This document shows, piece after piece, positions 45,555 through 55,678 of a DNA stretch of 64,000 nucleotides. The position numbers and the translations under genes were made by a program. The notes under the pieces were generated by a model, which saw only the letters and a program-made list of their open reading frames with translations, searched no databases and had not been told where the DNA came from. Location: NCBI RefSeq assembly GCF_022682305.1, contig NZ_CP093529.1, positions 1 to 64,000 of the forward strand. The letters run 5' to 3'. How positions within the stretch are numbered: the stretch's first letter is position 1; each line of letters starts with the position of its first letter. The DNA comes from Shinella zoogloeoides (lineage in GTDB: Bacteria; Pseudomonadota; Alphaproteobacteria; Rhizobiales; Rhizobiaceae).

Positions 45555-46883
45555 CTACTGCTGGTCGAGCGCCCGTGTCAGGGTGAGGGCGGCGAGGGTG
45601 CAGATCGCGCCGGAGATCAGGTAGCCGCCGATGAAGATGATGCCGAAGCTGGTGGCAAGGCCGAGCGCTACGAGCGGGGCGAAGGCCGCGCCGACGAGCC
45701 AGGCAAGGTCTGAGGTCAAGGCCGCGCCGGTATAGCGGTAATACTGCGTGAAGCGCGAGGAGACGGCGCCCGAGGACTGGCCGAAGGTGAGGCCGAGAAT
45801 GAAGAAGCCGATCAGGATATAGGCGTCCTGCCCCCGGCTGCCCGCATCGAGCAGGAACGGCGCGGAGAAGGAGAAGACGGCGATCAGGATCGCGCCGAAC
45901 ATCAGCTCGGAGCGCCGGCCGATCCGGTCGGCGATGAAGCCGGACAGTACGATGCCGACCGCGCCGAGCGCCGCGCCCGCGACCTGCATCCAGAGAAACT
46001 GCTGCACCGGCTGGCTGCCATGCAGGACGACCCAGCTCAGCGGGAAGATGGTGACGAGGTGGAACAGGGCGAAGCTTGCCAGCGGCACGAAGGCGCCGAG
46101 CACCACGTCCATGGCATGCTTGCTCAGCATCTCGAAGACCGGCCGGGCCTCCAGTTCCCGCGCCTCCATGGCCGCGCCGAATTCCTTGCTGGCGACGATG
46201 CGCAGGCGCGCGAAGAGCGCCACGACATTGATCGCGAAGGCGACGAAGAAGGGATAGCGCCAGCCCCAGGCGAGGAAATCCGCTTCGGAAAGGTGGCTGA
46301 CGAAATAGCCGAAGAGTACGCTCGCCAGCGCGAAGCCGATGGGCGCGCCGAGCTGCGGGATCATGGCGTACCAGCCGCGGTGGTTCGCCGGCGCGCTGAG
46401 GCTGAGCAGCGAGGCCAGCCCGTCCCAGGCACCCCCGAGGGCGAAACCCTGGCCGAGCCGGAAGAGCGCCAGCAGCGCCACCGCCCAGTAGCCGATCGAC
46501 TCGTAGCCCGGCAGGAAGGCGATGGACGCCGTCGAGCCACCGAGGATGAACAGCGCTGCCGTCAGCTTGACGCCGCGGCCGTAGTTGCGGTCGATCCACA
46601 TGAAGACGAAGGAGCCGACCGGCCGGGCGAGGAAGGCGAGCGGAAACAGCGCGAAGGACATCAGCGTGGCGGCCACGGCGCTTCCCGCGAAGGGGAAGAT
46701 CAGCTTGGGGAAGACGAGGATGGAGCCGATGCCGTAGACGAAGAAATCGAAGAATTCCGAGGTACGGCCGATTACCACGCCGATGGCGATGCTGCCGGGC
46801 GAGAGCGGCCTGTCGTCGGCATGCATGTGGCGGGCATCGCGCTCCAGGCCGGACGATGTGGGGTGTTGGGCAGCCGAACTCAT
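45555..46883 (-). CDS. MHS-family major facilitator transporter
   Basis: A 442-residue MFS protein with 12 predicted membrane helices. The metabolite:H+ symporter signature appears in GVVIGRTSEFFDFFVYGIGS near residue 36 and LARPVGSFVFMWIDRNYGR near 84, the loop-2/3 motif. MHS members import organic acids and osmolytes such as proline, citrate, shikimate or alpha-ketoglutarate; the substrate is unknown. I chose ATG 46883 because GGAGGAG precedes it; in-frame codons at 46910 and 46991 lack this. Convergent with the DUF6198 gene. Confidence 0.85.
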   Translation of the reverse strand: MSSAAQHPTSSGLERDARHMHADDRPLSPGSIAIGVVIGRTSEFFDFFVYGIGSILVFPKLIFPFAGSAVAATLMSFALFPLAFLARPVGSFVFMWIDRNYGRGVKLTAALFILGGSTASIAFLPGYESIGYWAVALLALFRLGQGFALGGAWDGLASLLSLSAPANHRGWYAMIPQLGAPIGFALASVLFGYFVSHLSEADFLAWGWRYPFFVAFAINVVALFARLRIVASKEFGAAMEARELEARPVFEMLSKHAMDVVLGAFVPLASFALFHLVTIFPLSWVVLHGSQPVQQFLWMQVAGAALGAVGIVLSGFIADRIGRRSELMFGAILIAVFSFSAPFLLDAGSRGQDAYILIGFFILGLTFGQSSGAVSSRFTQYYRYTGAALTSDLAWLVGAAFAPLVALGLATSFGIIFIGGYLISGAICTLAALTLTRALDQQ

Positions 46884-47147
46884 GAACTCCTCCGCACGGA
46901 TTTGCGTCATGTCACTGGACTGTTGATCAATCCGCGCCCGATGGCAAGGACAAGTAGGCCCCGTCGCCGGGAACGCCGAAATTGACAACATGCATTTCTA
47001 TTGCGCTAGTACAAACGCGCATCGACAGATAGTCCCCGATTGACTACCCTCCTGCGACAGAATGCTGCGCTGCGACGATGGACCTCATTTTCAAGCGCCA
47101 CCGTGCCCGATTATTGCCGACTAGACAGAACGCAAGTTGAGGCCGAA

Positions 47148-48254
47148 ATGCCGAAGCAATTCAGTTTAGCCCGACGCTCCATAGTCTTCGCTCCGATGCT
47201 CGCCGCCCTTACCGGCTGCAACATGGTGGTCATGTCGCCCTCGGGCGATATCGCGGCACAGCAACGGGACCTGATCGTCGTCTCGACGATCCTGATGCTG
47301 GTCATCATCGTGCCGGTGATCTTCCTGACGCTGTTCTTCGCCTGGCGCTATCGTCAGTCGAACACGGCGGCCAGATACGATCCCGAATGGCATCATTCCA
47401 CCGGTCTCGAGGTCATCATCTGGTCGGCGCCGCTCGCCATCATCATCGCGCTCGGGGCAATCACCTGGGTCAGTACCCACAAGCTCGACCCCTATCGCCC
47501 GCTCGACCGGATCGATGCGGCGCGCCCGGTGGCCGCCGAGACGAAGCCGCTTACCGTCGAAGTGGTGGCGCTCGACTGGAAATGGCTGTTCTTCTATCCG
47601 GACTACGGCATTGCCACCGTCAACGAGATGGCGGCGCCTGTCGATGTGCCGATCAACTTCAAGCTCACCGCATCCTCGGTGATGAACGCCTTCTACGTTC
47701 CCGCGCTTGCCGGCATGATCTACACCATGCCCGGCATGGAGACGAAGCTGCACGCCGTCATCAACAAGGCCGGCGAATACGAGGGCCTGTCGTCCAACTA
47801 CAGCGGCGACGGCTTCTCTCACATGCGCTTCAAGTTCCACGGCGTCGATCAGGCCGGTTTCGACGCCTGGGTCGCGCGGGTGCGGCAGGCCGGCACGGCG
47901 CTCAACCGCGACGCCTATCTGAAACTGGAGCGTCCGAGCGCCCGCGAGCCGGTGCGTTACTTCTCGTCCGTCGACGAGGGACTCTACCAGGCCATCCTCA
48001 ACATGTGCGTGCGCGAAGGCCAGATGTGCATGCGGGAGATGATGCATATCGACATGACGGGCGGGGCGGGTACGGACAGCCACGAGAACCGGGAAAGGCT
48101 GCGGCACGACAACCGCCATGCCGCAGAGGCTGCGCCCGGCGCCACTGTCCCCGAAACCGGCAATCCCGCGCGCAGCGACGAACCGGCCGAGGGCGTGGAG
48201 GCCCGGCAGGAGGAGCCGGCGGCGATGGACCACGACGCGCACCAGTCGCACTAG
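47148..48254 (+). CDS. cyoA: cytochrome bo ubiquinol oxidase subunit II
   Basis: A 368-residue lipoprotein subunit. The N-terminus carries a signal with lipobox LTGC at about residues 22-25, then two membrane helices (near 44-65 and 87-107) and the periplasmic cupredoxin-like domain ([38 protein letters not shown]). The Cu-A ligands of cytochrome c oxidases are absent, as expected for a quinol oxidase. A long hydrophilic, His-rich C-terminal tail of about 65 residues extends past the usual end. ATG 47148 gives the lipoprotein start; the open frame begins earlier at 47040. Confidence 0.93.
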   Translation: MPKQFSLARRSIVFAPMLAALTGCNMVVMSPSGDIAAQQRDLIVVSTILMLVIIVPVIFLTLFFAWRYRQSNTAARYDPEWHHSTGLEVIIWSAPLAIIIALGAITWVSTHKLDPYRPLDRIDAARPVAAETKPLTVEVVALDWKWLFFYPDYGIATVNEMAAPVDVPINFKLTASSVMNAFYVPALAGMIYTMPGMETKLHAVINKAGEYEGLSSNYSGDGFSHMRFKFHGVDQAGFDAWVARVRQAGTALNRDAYLKLERPSAREPVRYFSSVDEGLYQAILNMCVREGQMCMREMMHIDMTGGAGTDSHENRERLRHDNRHAAEAAPGATVPETGNPARSDEPAEGVEARQEEPAAMDHDAHQSH

Positions 48255-48313
48255 ATTTCATCGCCCCCGCCGCCAGCGGCGGGGGCGCATTCGACACGCT
48301 ATTGGACGATCCC

Positions 48314-50317
48314 ATGTTCGGTGACATCAGCCTCACGCATTTCCTCTTCGGGCGGCTCACGCTGGAAGCGATCCCCTATCACGAGCCGATCCTTGTCGCG
48401 ACCTTCGCGGTCGTGGCGGTCGGTGGCCTCGCGCTCCTCGCGCTGATCACGAAGTTCAGGCTCTGGGGCTATCTCTGGCACGAGTGGTTCACGTCGGTCG
48501 ATCACAAGAAGATCGGCATCATGTACATCGTCCTCGCCATCGTCATGCTGCTGCGCGGCTTCGCCGACGCCATCATGATGCGCATCCAGCAGGCCATCGC
48601 CTTCAACGGCAGCGAGGGTTACCTCAACCCGCATCACTACGACCAGATCTTCACCGCCCATGGCGTGATCATGATTTTCTTCGTGGCGATGCCTTTCGTC
48701 ACCGGCTTCATGAACTATGTCGTGCCGCTGCAGATCGGCGCGCGCGACGTTTCCTTCCCCTTCCTCAACAATTTTTCCTTCTGGATGACGACGGCGGGGG
48801 CTGTGATCATCATGATGTCGCTGTTCGTGGGGGAATTCGCGCGCACCGGCTGGCTCGCCTATCCGCCGCTGTCCGGCGCGGACTACAGCCCCGGCGTCGG
48901 CGTCGACTATTACATATGGGGCCTGCAGGTGGCGGGCGTCGGCACCACGCTCTCGGGCATCAACCTCATCGCGACAATCGTGAAGATGCGCGCCCCGGGC
49001 ATGACCTTCATGAAGATGCCGGTCTTCACCTGGACCTCGCTCTGCACGAACATCCTGATCGTCGCGACCTTCCCGATCCTCACCGCCACGCTCGCGCTGC
49101 TGTCGCTCGACCGCTATGTCGGCACGCATTTCTTCACGAACGACCTTGGCGGCAATCCGATGATGTATATCAACCTCATCTGGATCTGGGGCCATCCGGA
49201 GGTCTATATCCTCGTCCTGCCGGCCTTCGGCATCTTCTCCGAGGTGGTGGCGACCTTCTGCGGCAAGCGCCTCTTCGGCTACACGTCCATGGTCTATGCG
49301 ACCTGCGTGATCATGATCCTTTCCTACATCGTCTGGCTGCACCACTTCTTCACGATGGGGTCGGGCGCCTCCGTCAACGCCTTCTTCGGCATCACGACCA
49401 TGATCATCTCGATCCCGACAGGCGCGAAGATGTTCAACTGGCTCTTCACCATGTATCGCGGCCGCATCCGCTACGAGGTGCCGATGCTGTGGACGGTCGG
49501 CTTCATGGTGACTTTCGTCATCGGCGGCATGACGGGCGTGATGCTCGCCATCCCGCCGGCCGACTTCGTGCTGCACAATTCGCTCTTCCTCATCGCCCAT
49601 TTCCACAATGTCATCATCGGCGGCGTGCTGTTCGGGCTGATGGCGGGCGTCGTCTACTGGTTCCCCAAGGCCTTCGGCTACAAGCTCGATCCCTTCTGGG
49701 GCAAGATGAGCTTCTGGTTCTGGCAGATCGGCTTCTTCTTCGCCTTCATGCCGCTCTACGTGCTCGGCCTGATGGGCGTCACCCGCCGCGTCAGCCAGTT
49801 TGAGGATCCCTCGCTGCAGATCTGGTTCGTCATCGCCGCCTTCGGCGCGGCCCTGATCGCGCTCGGCATCGGCTCCTTCATCGTCCAGCTCGTCGTCAGC
49901 TACCTGAGGCGCGACCAGCTCCGCTGCGACAGCGGCGACCCGTGGGACGGCCGCACGCTCGAATGGTCGACCTCCTCGCCGCCGCCGGACTACAACTTCG
50001 CCTTCACGCCCGTCGTGCACGATCACGATAGCTGGTACGACATGAAGAGCCGCGGCTATGTGCGCCCGCTGGAGGGCTTCAAGCCGATCCATATGCCGAA
50101 GAACACAGGAACGGGCGTCATCCTCGCCGGCATCTCCGTCGTGCTCGCCTTCGCGCTGATCTGGTACATCTGGTGGCTGGCGGTCGTGTCCTTCATCGCG
50201 ATCGTTGCGGTGTCGATCGCCCATACCTTCAACTACGACCGCGATTACTTCATCCCCGCCGATACAGTGACGGCGACAGAAGACGCGCGCACGAAACTGC
50301 TTGCAGAACGGACCTGA
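48314..50317 (+). CDS. cyoB: cytochrome bo ubiquinol oxidase subunit I
   Basis: A 667-residue heme-copper oxidase core subunit with about 15 helices. [16 protein letters not shown] (Cu-B His and the cross-linked Tyr), [10 protein letters not shown] (Cu-B His pair) and [13 protein letters not shown] (heme ligands) are intact, so it should be a proton-pumping oxidase. The start [20 protein letters not shown] is normal for CyoB. It lies 59 bp downstream of cyoA and 3 bp before cyoC. Confidence 0.96.
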   Translation: MFGDISLTHFLFGRLTLEAIPYHEPILVATFAVVAVGGLALLALITKFRLWGYLWHEWFTSVDHKKIGIMYIVLAIVMLLRGFADAIMMRIQQAIAFNGSEGYLNPHHYDQIFTAHGVIMIFFVAMPFVTGFMNYVVPLQIGARDVSFPFLNNFSFWMTTAGAVIIMMSLFVGEFARTGWLAYPPLSGADYSPGVGVDYYIWGLQVAGVGTTLSGINLIATIVKMRAPGMTFMKMPVFTWTSLCTNILIVATFPILTATLALLSLDRYVGTHFFTNDLGGNPMMYINLIWIWGHPEVYILVLPAFGIFSEVVATFCGKRLFGYTSMVYATCVIMILSYIVWLHHFFTMGSGASVNAFFGITTMIISIPTGAKMFNWLFTMYRGRIRYEVPMLWTVGFMVTFVIGGMTGVMLAIPPADFVLHNSLFLIAHFHNVIIGGVLFGLMAGVVYWFPKAFGYKLDPFWGKMSFWFWQIGFFFAFMPLYVLGLMGVTRRVSQFEDPSLQIWFVIAAFGAALIALGIGSFIVQLVVSYLRRDQLRCDSGDPWDGRTLEWSTSSPPPDYNFAFTPVVHDHDSWYDMKSRGYVRPLEGFKPIHMPKNTGTGVILAGISVVLAFALIWYIWWLAVVSFIAIVAVSIAHTFNYDRDYFIPADTVTATEDARTKLLAERT

Positions 50318-50320
50318 GCC

Positions 50321-50944
50321 ATGAGCGCGACCCAAGTCCACAACCCCGACGAAAAGCCGGTCTTCTATCTTACGGAAGAGCATCACCCGGAAAACAGCAC
50401 CACGCTGGGCTTCTGGCTCTACCTGATGAGCGACTGCCTGATCTTCGCCGTGCTCTTCGCGACCCATGGTGTGCTCGGTCGCAGCTACGCGGCCGGTCCC
50501 TCGCCGGCGGATCTTTTCGATCTCAATCTCGTCGCCATCAACACGGCGATGCTGCTCCTGTCCTCCATCACCTACGGTTTCGCCATGCTCCAGATGGAGC
50601 GCAACGCGAAGATGGAAACGCTGGTCTGGCTCGGCATCACCGGCCTCTTCGGCGCGGCCTTCCTGGCGCTGGAACTCTACGAGTTCCATCACCTGATCGC
50701 CGAGGGCGCAGGCCCGACGCGCTCGGCCTTCCTGTCGTCCTTCTTCACGCTGGTCGGCACGCACGGCCTGCATGTCACCTTCGGCATGATCTGGCTTATC
50801 ACGCTGATGGTGCAGGTGAAAAAGCACGACCTCACCCGTGAGAATCGCCGCCGGCTGACATGCCTTTCCATGTTCTGGCATTTCCTCGACGTCATCTGGA
50901 TCGGCGTCTTCTCCTTCGTCTATCTCCTGGGAGTTCTCGGATGA
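50321..50944 (+). CDS. cyoC: cytochrome bo ubiquinol oxidase subunit III
   Basis: A 207-residue integral membrane subunit with five helices (FWLYLMSDCLIFAVLFATHG near 30, FTLVGTHGLHVTFGMIWLIT near 140, WHFLDVIWIGVFSFVYLLG at the end). These are the standard CyoC blocks. The stop overlaps cyoD by 4 bp. Confidence 0.95.
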   Translation: MSATQVHNPDEKPVFYLTEEHHPENSTTLGFWLYLMSDCLIFAVLFATHGVLGRSYAAGPSPADLFDLNLVAINTAMLLLSSITYGFAMLQMERNAKMETLVWLGITGLFGAAFLALELYEFHHLIAEGAGPTRSAFLSSFFTLVGTHGLHVTFGMIWLITLMVQVKKHDLTRENRRRLTCLSMFWHFLDVIWIGVFSFVYLLGVLG

Positions 50945-51327
50945 GCCACGAAAGCGCTTCTGACGCCCACCATTCGCACGGCCACGGTCACGAGGCCGGC
51001 CACGGCTCCTTCAAGGGCTACATGACCGGCTTCGTCCTGTCGGTCATCCTGACGGCCATTCCCTTCTGGCTGGTCATGGCCGGCGTGCTGGACAGCAAGC
51101 TGCTGACGGCGGTGCTCGTCATGGGGATCGGCGTCGTGCAGATCGTCGTGCACATGGTCTATTTCCTGCACATGAACCCGCGCTCGGAAGGCGGCTGGAC
51201 GATGATGGCGCTGATCTTCACGCTCATCATCGTCGGCATCGCCATCGCCGGTTCCCTCTGGGTCATGCATCATCTCAATGCAAACATGATGCCGATGACC
51301 CACGAGATGATGAAGAACATGCCGTGA
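50941..51327 (+). CDS. cyoD: cytochrome bo ubiquinol oxidase subunit IV
   Basis: A 128-residue small subunit with three helices; a His-rich N-terminus (HHSHGHGHEAGHGSFKGYMT) precedes GFVLSVILTAIPFWLV and HMVYFLHMNPRSEGGW, the conserved CyoD pattern. Last structural gene of the oxidase, followed by SURF1. No farnesyltransferase gene (cyoE) is next to it, so heme O must be supplied from elsewhere. Confidence 0.94.
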   Translation: MSHESASDAHHSHGHGHEAGHGSFKGYMTGFVLSVILTAIPFWLVMAGVLDSKLLTAVLVMGIGVVQIVVHMVYFLHMNPRSEGGWTMMALIFTLIIVGIAIAGSLWVMHHLNANMMPMTHEMMKNMP

Positions 51328-51378
51328 CGACGATGGTTCGTGCCGGAGGAGGGGAGGCCGGAAGGGGCTGGGTGGCCG

Positions 51379-52098
51379 ATGCCTGAGCGCTCCCCACGCG
51401 CCCGATACGTCCTCACCGGCTGCCTCTTCTGCCTTGCCGTTGTCTTCCTCGCGCTCGGCACCTGGCAGGTGCAGCGGCTTTTCTGGAAGCTCAACCTGAT
51501 CGAACGCGTCGAAAGCCGCATCCACGCAGCGCCCGTGGCCGCGCCGGCCCGGGCGGAGTGGCCAAACGTCGCCCGCGAGAAGGACGAATACCGCCGCGTC
51601 ACCGCGAACGGTCTTTTCCGCCATGACAGGACGGCGCTGGTCCAGGCCGTGACGGAGCGCGGCGCAGGTTTCTGGGTGCTGACGCCGCTCGTCCTGGCCG
51701 ATGGCTCCACCCTCCTCGTCAATCGCGGCTTCGTGCCCACCGACCGCAGCTCGCCCGAGGCGCGTCTGGCGAGCGAGATCGCCGCCGGTCCCGTCGCCGT
51801 CACCGGCCTTCTGCGCATGAGTGAACCGGGCGGCGCGTTCCTGCGCTCCAACGACCCGGTGAGCGAACGCTGGTTCTCCCGCGACGTATCGGCCATCGCG
51901 GCCGCCAGGGGGCTGGAAGATGTCGCTCCCTATTTCATCGACGCGGATGCGACGCCCAATCCGGGCGGTCTTCCCATCGGCGGCCTGACGGTCGTCGCCT
52001 TCCGCAACAGCCATCTCGTCTATGCGCTTACATGGTATGCGCTGGCGGCCATGAGCGTGTTCGCGGCCTGGCAGGTCCATCGCCGCCGGCTGGCGTGA
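51379..52098 (+). CDS. SURF1 family oxidase assembly protein
   Basis: A 239-residue protein with the SURF1 layout: an N-terminal membrane helix (LTGCLFCLAVVFLALGTWQV, residues 12-31), a periplasmic domain with ALVQAVTERGAGFWVLTPLV and LLVNRGFVP, and a C-terminal helix. SURF1 proteins help insert heme into terminal oxidases and often close cyo operons in alpha-proteobacteria. Start at ATG 51379 is tentative; GTG 51340 is in frame. Confidence 0.88.
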   Translation: MPERSPRARYVLTGCLFCLAVVFLALGTWQVQRLFWKLNLIERVESRIHAAPVAAPARAEWPNVAREKDEYRRVTANGLFRHDRTALVQAVTERGAGFWVLTPLVLADGSTLLVNRGFVPTDRSSPEARLASEIAAGPVAVTGLLRMSEPGGAFLRSNDPVSERWFSRDVSAIAAARGLEDVAPYFIDADATPNPGGLPIGGLTVVAFRNSHLVYALTWYALAAMSVFAAWQVHRRRLA

Positions 52099-52108
52099 GA
52101 GGTTGCGG

Positions 52109-52138
52109 GAAAAAAAGAAGCCCCGCACGAAGCGGGGC
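52109..52138 (-). terminator. intrinsic terminator of the kdp operon
   Basis: Arms gccccgc (52120-52126) and gcggggc (52132-52138) with a 5-nt loop; the minus strand continues into TTCTTTTTTT, so it ends transcription from kdpE. It sits just beyond the convergent SURF1 stop. Confidence 0.85.
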
Positions 52139-52283
52139 AGCAAGCGTCACGGTTGGCTCCCAATGACGCGGGGAAGCTCGCGGGTTGCGCGAGTGATCTC
52201 CAAGTAGGGTCTGAAGGGGGCACAGGGAAGGTCTGATTCGGCGAATCCGGTACGGTTGTGCAAAAAAATGCGCAGCCGTCCGC

Positions 52284-52979
52284 CTACGCCTCCTGATCCA
52301 CCACCAGCCGGTAACCGACGCCCGGCTCGGTCCTGACGATCGTCGGATGGGTCGGGTCGCGCTCGATCTTCTGGCGAAGCTGGCCGATGAAGACGCGCAG
52401 GTAATGCAGGTCCTCGCCGTGCGCCGGCCCCCAGACGGAGGTGAGCAGCGTCTTGTGGGTGACGACGCGGCCGGCATGGCGGGCAAGCAGGGTGAGGAGG
52501 TCGTATTCCTTCGGCGTCAGCCTGATCGGCTCCTCTTCGCGCAGGATGAGCCGGCGCACGGTATCGATGACGAGACCGTCGGTGGAAAGCGTCGCCGGCG
52601 GTGCGGCGGCGCGCTCGCGATGGCGCAGCGCCGTGCGGATGCGCGCCGTCAACTCGCCGATGCCGAAGGGCTTTTCGATATAGTCGTCCGCGCCGAGGTC
52701 GAGGGCGGCGATCTTCTCGCTCTCGCGCTCGCGGGCCGAGAGGATGATGATCGGAATTGTGGTCCAGCCGCGCAGGTTCGCTACGACCTCCTTGCCGTCC
52801 ATGTCCGGCAGGCCGAGGTCGAGGATGACGAGATCGGGGGCGGCGGTCGCCACAGCCTTCAGCGCCTCGCCACCGGTCGCGGCCTCGACAACGTCGTAGC
52901 CGGCGGCCTTGAGGGCGGGTTTCAGGAAGCGCTGGATCTGCGGCTCGTCGTCCACTACGAGGATGCGTTCGTTTGTCAT
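52284..52979 (-). CDS. kdpE: KdpE response regulator
   Basis: A 231-residue OmpR-type regulator. The receiver domain (1-118) has acidic pair DDEPQIQ, phospho-Asp in LVILDLGLPDMDG and Lys in EKPFG. The C-terminal winged helix (about 130-228) contains LTPKEYDLLTLLARHAGRVV and DLHYLRVFIGQLRQKI. It activates kdp transcription when K+ is scarce. Start overlaps the kdpD stop by 4 bp. A KdpE-like box lies upstream of the operon at 60279. Confidence 0.94.
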   Translation of the reverse strand: MTNERILVVDDEPQIQRFLKPALKAAGYDVVEAATGGEALKAVATAAPDLVILDLGLPDMDGKEVVANLRGWTTIPIIILSARERESEKIAALDLGADDYIEKPFGIGELTARIRTALRHRERAAAPPATLSTDGLVIDTVRRLILREEEPIRLTPKEYDLLTLLARHAGRVVTHKTLLTSVWGPAHGEDLHYLRVFIGQLRQKIERDPTHPTIVRTEPGVGYRLVVDQEA

Positions 52980-55678
52980 TTCGCACCGCCCGCCTTTTTC
53001 TCGCTTGCGGGGAAGCGGATGACGATGCGCGTGCCCCGTTTCTTCACGGCGGGGCTTTCCGCATGGATCCTGCCGCCCATCGCCTCGACGAAGCCGCGGG
53101 CGATGGACAGGCCGAGGCCGGTGCCGGGCGCACGGCCGTCCGGCTTGCCGCGGCGATAGAACTTTTCGAAGACCCGATCGATCTCCGATGGCGGAATGCC
53201 CTTGCCGAGATCGGTGACGGAGATCAGCACGTCGCCGCCGTCCTTGCGGGCATAGACGTTGACCGGTTCCTCCCCGCCATATTTGACCGCATTGTCGAGC
53301 AGGTTGAAGAGCACCTGCCCGAGCAGCACGCTGTCGCCCTCGATGAGCGGCAGGTCCGGCGCGATGCCGGTTTCGATGACCTTTCCGGGGAAATACTTGC
53401 GGGCGCGCTCGACGGCGGCCTGCACCACGTCGGAGACGTCGAGCCAGTCGCCCTTGGGCTTCAGGGTGCCGGATTCGATGCGCGTCATGTCAAGGAGATT
53501 GGAGACGAACCGGCTCATGCGGCTGCCCTCCTCCTCGATGGATTGCAGCAGGTCGTCGCGGCTTTCCGGGGTCATCCTGTCACCGAGCTGACGAAGGCTC
53601 GTGACGGCGCCCATGATCGTCGCAAGCGGGGTGCGCAGGTCGTGCGAGATGGAGGAAAGCAGCGCCTCGCGGTAGCGCTCGCCTTCCAGCTTAGCCGCCT
53701 GTTCCACGCTTTCCTCCGCAAGCCGCGCGCGGTCGAGCGCGATGGCGGTCTGGTCGAGGATCGCCGAGAGGGCGCGTTCGGCGTTGATGTCCAACCGCTC
53801 CTCGGTCTGCTGGATGCCGCAGACGCCGACCAGTCCGTGCGGACCCATCAGCGGGCGGAACTCGAAGCGGCTGTTGGGCAGGGTGCCTGTGCCGGCGCCG
53901 GCGGTTTCCTGCTTGTCGCGCGTCCAGCGCGCTGCGGTGAAGTCGGTGACGTCGAGATCGGTATCCGGCGGCCAGACGGCGGCGACCCTGAGATCGGCCT
54001 TGTCTGGCAGCAGCAGCGCGATGTTGCGCTTGAGGCTTGCCTGCAGGTGCGAGACCGCCACCCAGATCGCATCGTCCGCCTTGGCCGTCGTCGAGAGCTT
54101 GCGCGAGAAATCGTAGAGCGATTGCAGGGCGGTGGCGCGCACGCGCGCGACCTCCGCCTGCTCCCTGATGCGTGAGGCGAACCCGCCCGCGATGATCGCC
54201 ACGGACAGGAAGACGAGCAGCGCGAAGACCTCATGCGGCGCTGTGATGGTGAAGGTGTGCAGCGGATCGATGAAGAGGAAATTGTAGGCGAGCGCCGAAA
54301 GGATCGCCGCGATGAAGGCGGAGACGTAGCCGCCCAGCACCGCCGCGCCGAGAACGGCGAGCAGGAAGAGCAGCGAGATATTGGGCAGTTCCGCGAAGAC
54401 ATAGACCAGCTTGCCGACGACCGCCGTGACGGCGGTGAGGCCCGCGGCAATCAGCGCCGACTGGCGATAGGAGGCGACGGCGGGGAGAGAGAGGCGCGCC
54501 GCGGCAGGTATCTTCTCGGCCTTTTCCGGCGTCACGAAATGGATGCCGATGCCGGCCGCCTTGCGGGAGAGCGAATCCGGCAGGGAGGGGGAGAAGAAGC
54601 GCGTCCAGCCGCGATGGCGCCTCGCGCCGATGACGATCTGCGTCGCATGCTCGCGGCGGGCGAGCTTCAGGATCTCCTCGACGAAGTCGTTGCCGACCAC
54701 GCGGCGGGTTTCCGCGCCGAGCTGTTCGGCAAGGCGGAACAGCGCTTCCATCCGTTGCAGCCGCTCGGTGGTTTCCACCTCGCGGTCCGCCCGCTCGATG
54801 GAGACGACGAGCCAGGGCGCGTTGAGACCGGAGGCGAGACGGCTCGCCACACGCAGGACCTTTTCCGAAAGCGCGTCCGGCCCGACGCAGACGAGCAGCC
54901 GTTCGCCCGTCGCCCAGGGGCCTTCGATGGCATTCTGCTTGAGGTAGTCGACCATCTGGTCGTCCACCCGATCGGCCGTGCGGCGAAGGGCAAGCTCGCG
55001 CAGCGCCGTCAGGTTGCCGAGGCGGAAGAAGCGGTCGACGGCGCGGCTGGCGCTTTCCGGCAGGTAGACCTTGCCTTCCTTGAGGCGCTCGATGAGTTCC
55101 GTCGGCGGCAGGTCGACCAGCACGACCTCGTCGGCCTTCTTGAGGACGACATCCGGCACGCGCTCGCGCACGGTGACGCCGGTGATCTGCGCCACGAGGT
55201 CGGCGAGGCTTTCCAGATGCTGGATGTTGAGCGCCGTCCAGACATCGATGCCGGCGGCGATCAGCTCCTCGATATCCTGGTAGCGCTTGGGGTGGCGGCT
55301 TCCTTCGGGATTGGAATGGGCAAGCTCGTCCACCAGCACGATGCGCGGGCGGCGGGCGAGCGCGCCGTCGATGTCGAATTCCTCCAGCGTCTTGCCGCGA
55401 TGGCTCGCCGCGAGGCGCGGCAGCACGTCCAGCCCTTCGAGCAGGGCGGCGGTTTCGCTGCGGCCGTGGGTCTCCACGAGGCCGACGACGACGTCCACGC
55501 CCTCCGCCTTGAGGCGCTTGGCGCGCGAGAGCATGGCGTAGGTCTTGCCGACCCCGGGAGCCGCGCCCAGGAAAACGGTCAACTTGCCCCGGCGGTCCTT
55601 CTCCGCCAGGGCAAGCAATGCATCGGGATCCGGTCTGCGACTGTCGTCGCGGTCGTTGTCCGTCATTCTCACTCTCAT
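52976..55678 (-). CDS. kdpD: KdpD sensor histidine kinase
   Basis: A 900-residue K+ sensor. It has an N-terminal KdpD domain with Walker A GAAPGVGKTYAML near residue 37, VGLVETHGRSETAALLEGLD and LVDELAHSNPEGSRHPKRYQ near 112, a USP-like domain (about 250-375, ATQIVIGARRHRGWTRF), four membrane helices (about 400-505), GAF-like region, HisKA with SSISHDLRTPLATIMG near 667 and HATPase ending with TGLGLSIARGFVEAMGG near 865. Complete for the family. Coupled to kdpC and kdpE by 4-bp overlaps. Confidence 0.95.
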   Translation of the reverse strand: MRVRMTDNDRDDSRRPDPDALLALAEKDRRGKLTVFLGAAPGVGKTYAMLSRAKRLKAEGVDVVVGLVETHGRSETAALLEGLDVLPRLAASHRGKTLEEFDIDGALARRPRIVLVDELAHSNPEGSRHPKRYQDIEELIAAGIDVWTALNIQHLESLADLVAQITGVTVRERVPDVVLKKADEVVLVDLPPTELIERLKEGKVYLPESASRAVDRFFRLGNLTALRELALRRTADRVDDQMVDYLKQNAIEGPWATGERLLVCVGPDALSEKVLRVASRLASGLNAPWLVVSIERADREVETTERLQRMEALFRLAEQLGAETRRVVGNDFVEEILKLARREHATQIVIGARRHRGWTRFFSPSLPDSLSRKAAGIGIHFVTPEKAEKIPAAARLSLPAVASYRQSALIAAGLTAVTAVVGKLVYVFAELPNISLLFLLAVLGAAVLGGYVSAFIAAILSALAYNFLFIDPLHTFTITAPHEVFALLVFLSVAIIAGGFASRIREQAEVARVRATALQSLYDFSRKLSTTAKADDAIWVAVSHLQASLKRNIALLLPDKADLRVAAVWPPDTDLDVTDFTAARWTRDKQETAGAGTGTLPNSRFEFRPLMGPHGLVGVCGIQQTEERLDINAERALSAILDQTAIALDRARLAEESVEQAAKLEGERYREALLSSISHDLRTPLATIMGAVTSLRQLGDRMTPESRDDLLQSIEEEGSRMSRFVSNLLDMTRIESGTLKPKGDWLDVSDVVQAAVERARKYFPGKVIETGIAPDLPLIEGDSVLLGQVLFNLLDNAVKYGGEEPVNVYARKDGGDVLISVTDLGKGIPPSEIDRVFEKFYRRGKPDGRAPGTGLGLSIARGFVEAMGGRIHAESPAVKKRGTRIVIRFPASEKKAGGAK

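Noticed and set aside
46922..46932. TTGATCAATC near the MHS/cyo spacer as an FNR-type box
   Set aside because: The half sites TTGAT and ATCAA need a 4-bp gap; here they overlap, so it does not fit the consensus.
48299..50881. An 860-codon minus-strand open frame
   Set aside because: It is antisense to cyoB and cyoC, and its composition (His, Arg, Glu, Asp repeats) is typical of a GC-rich shadow frame.
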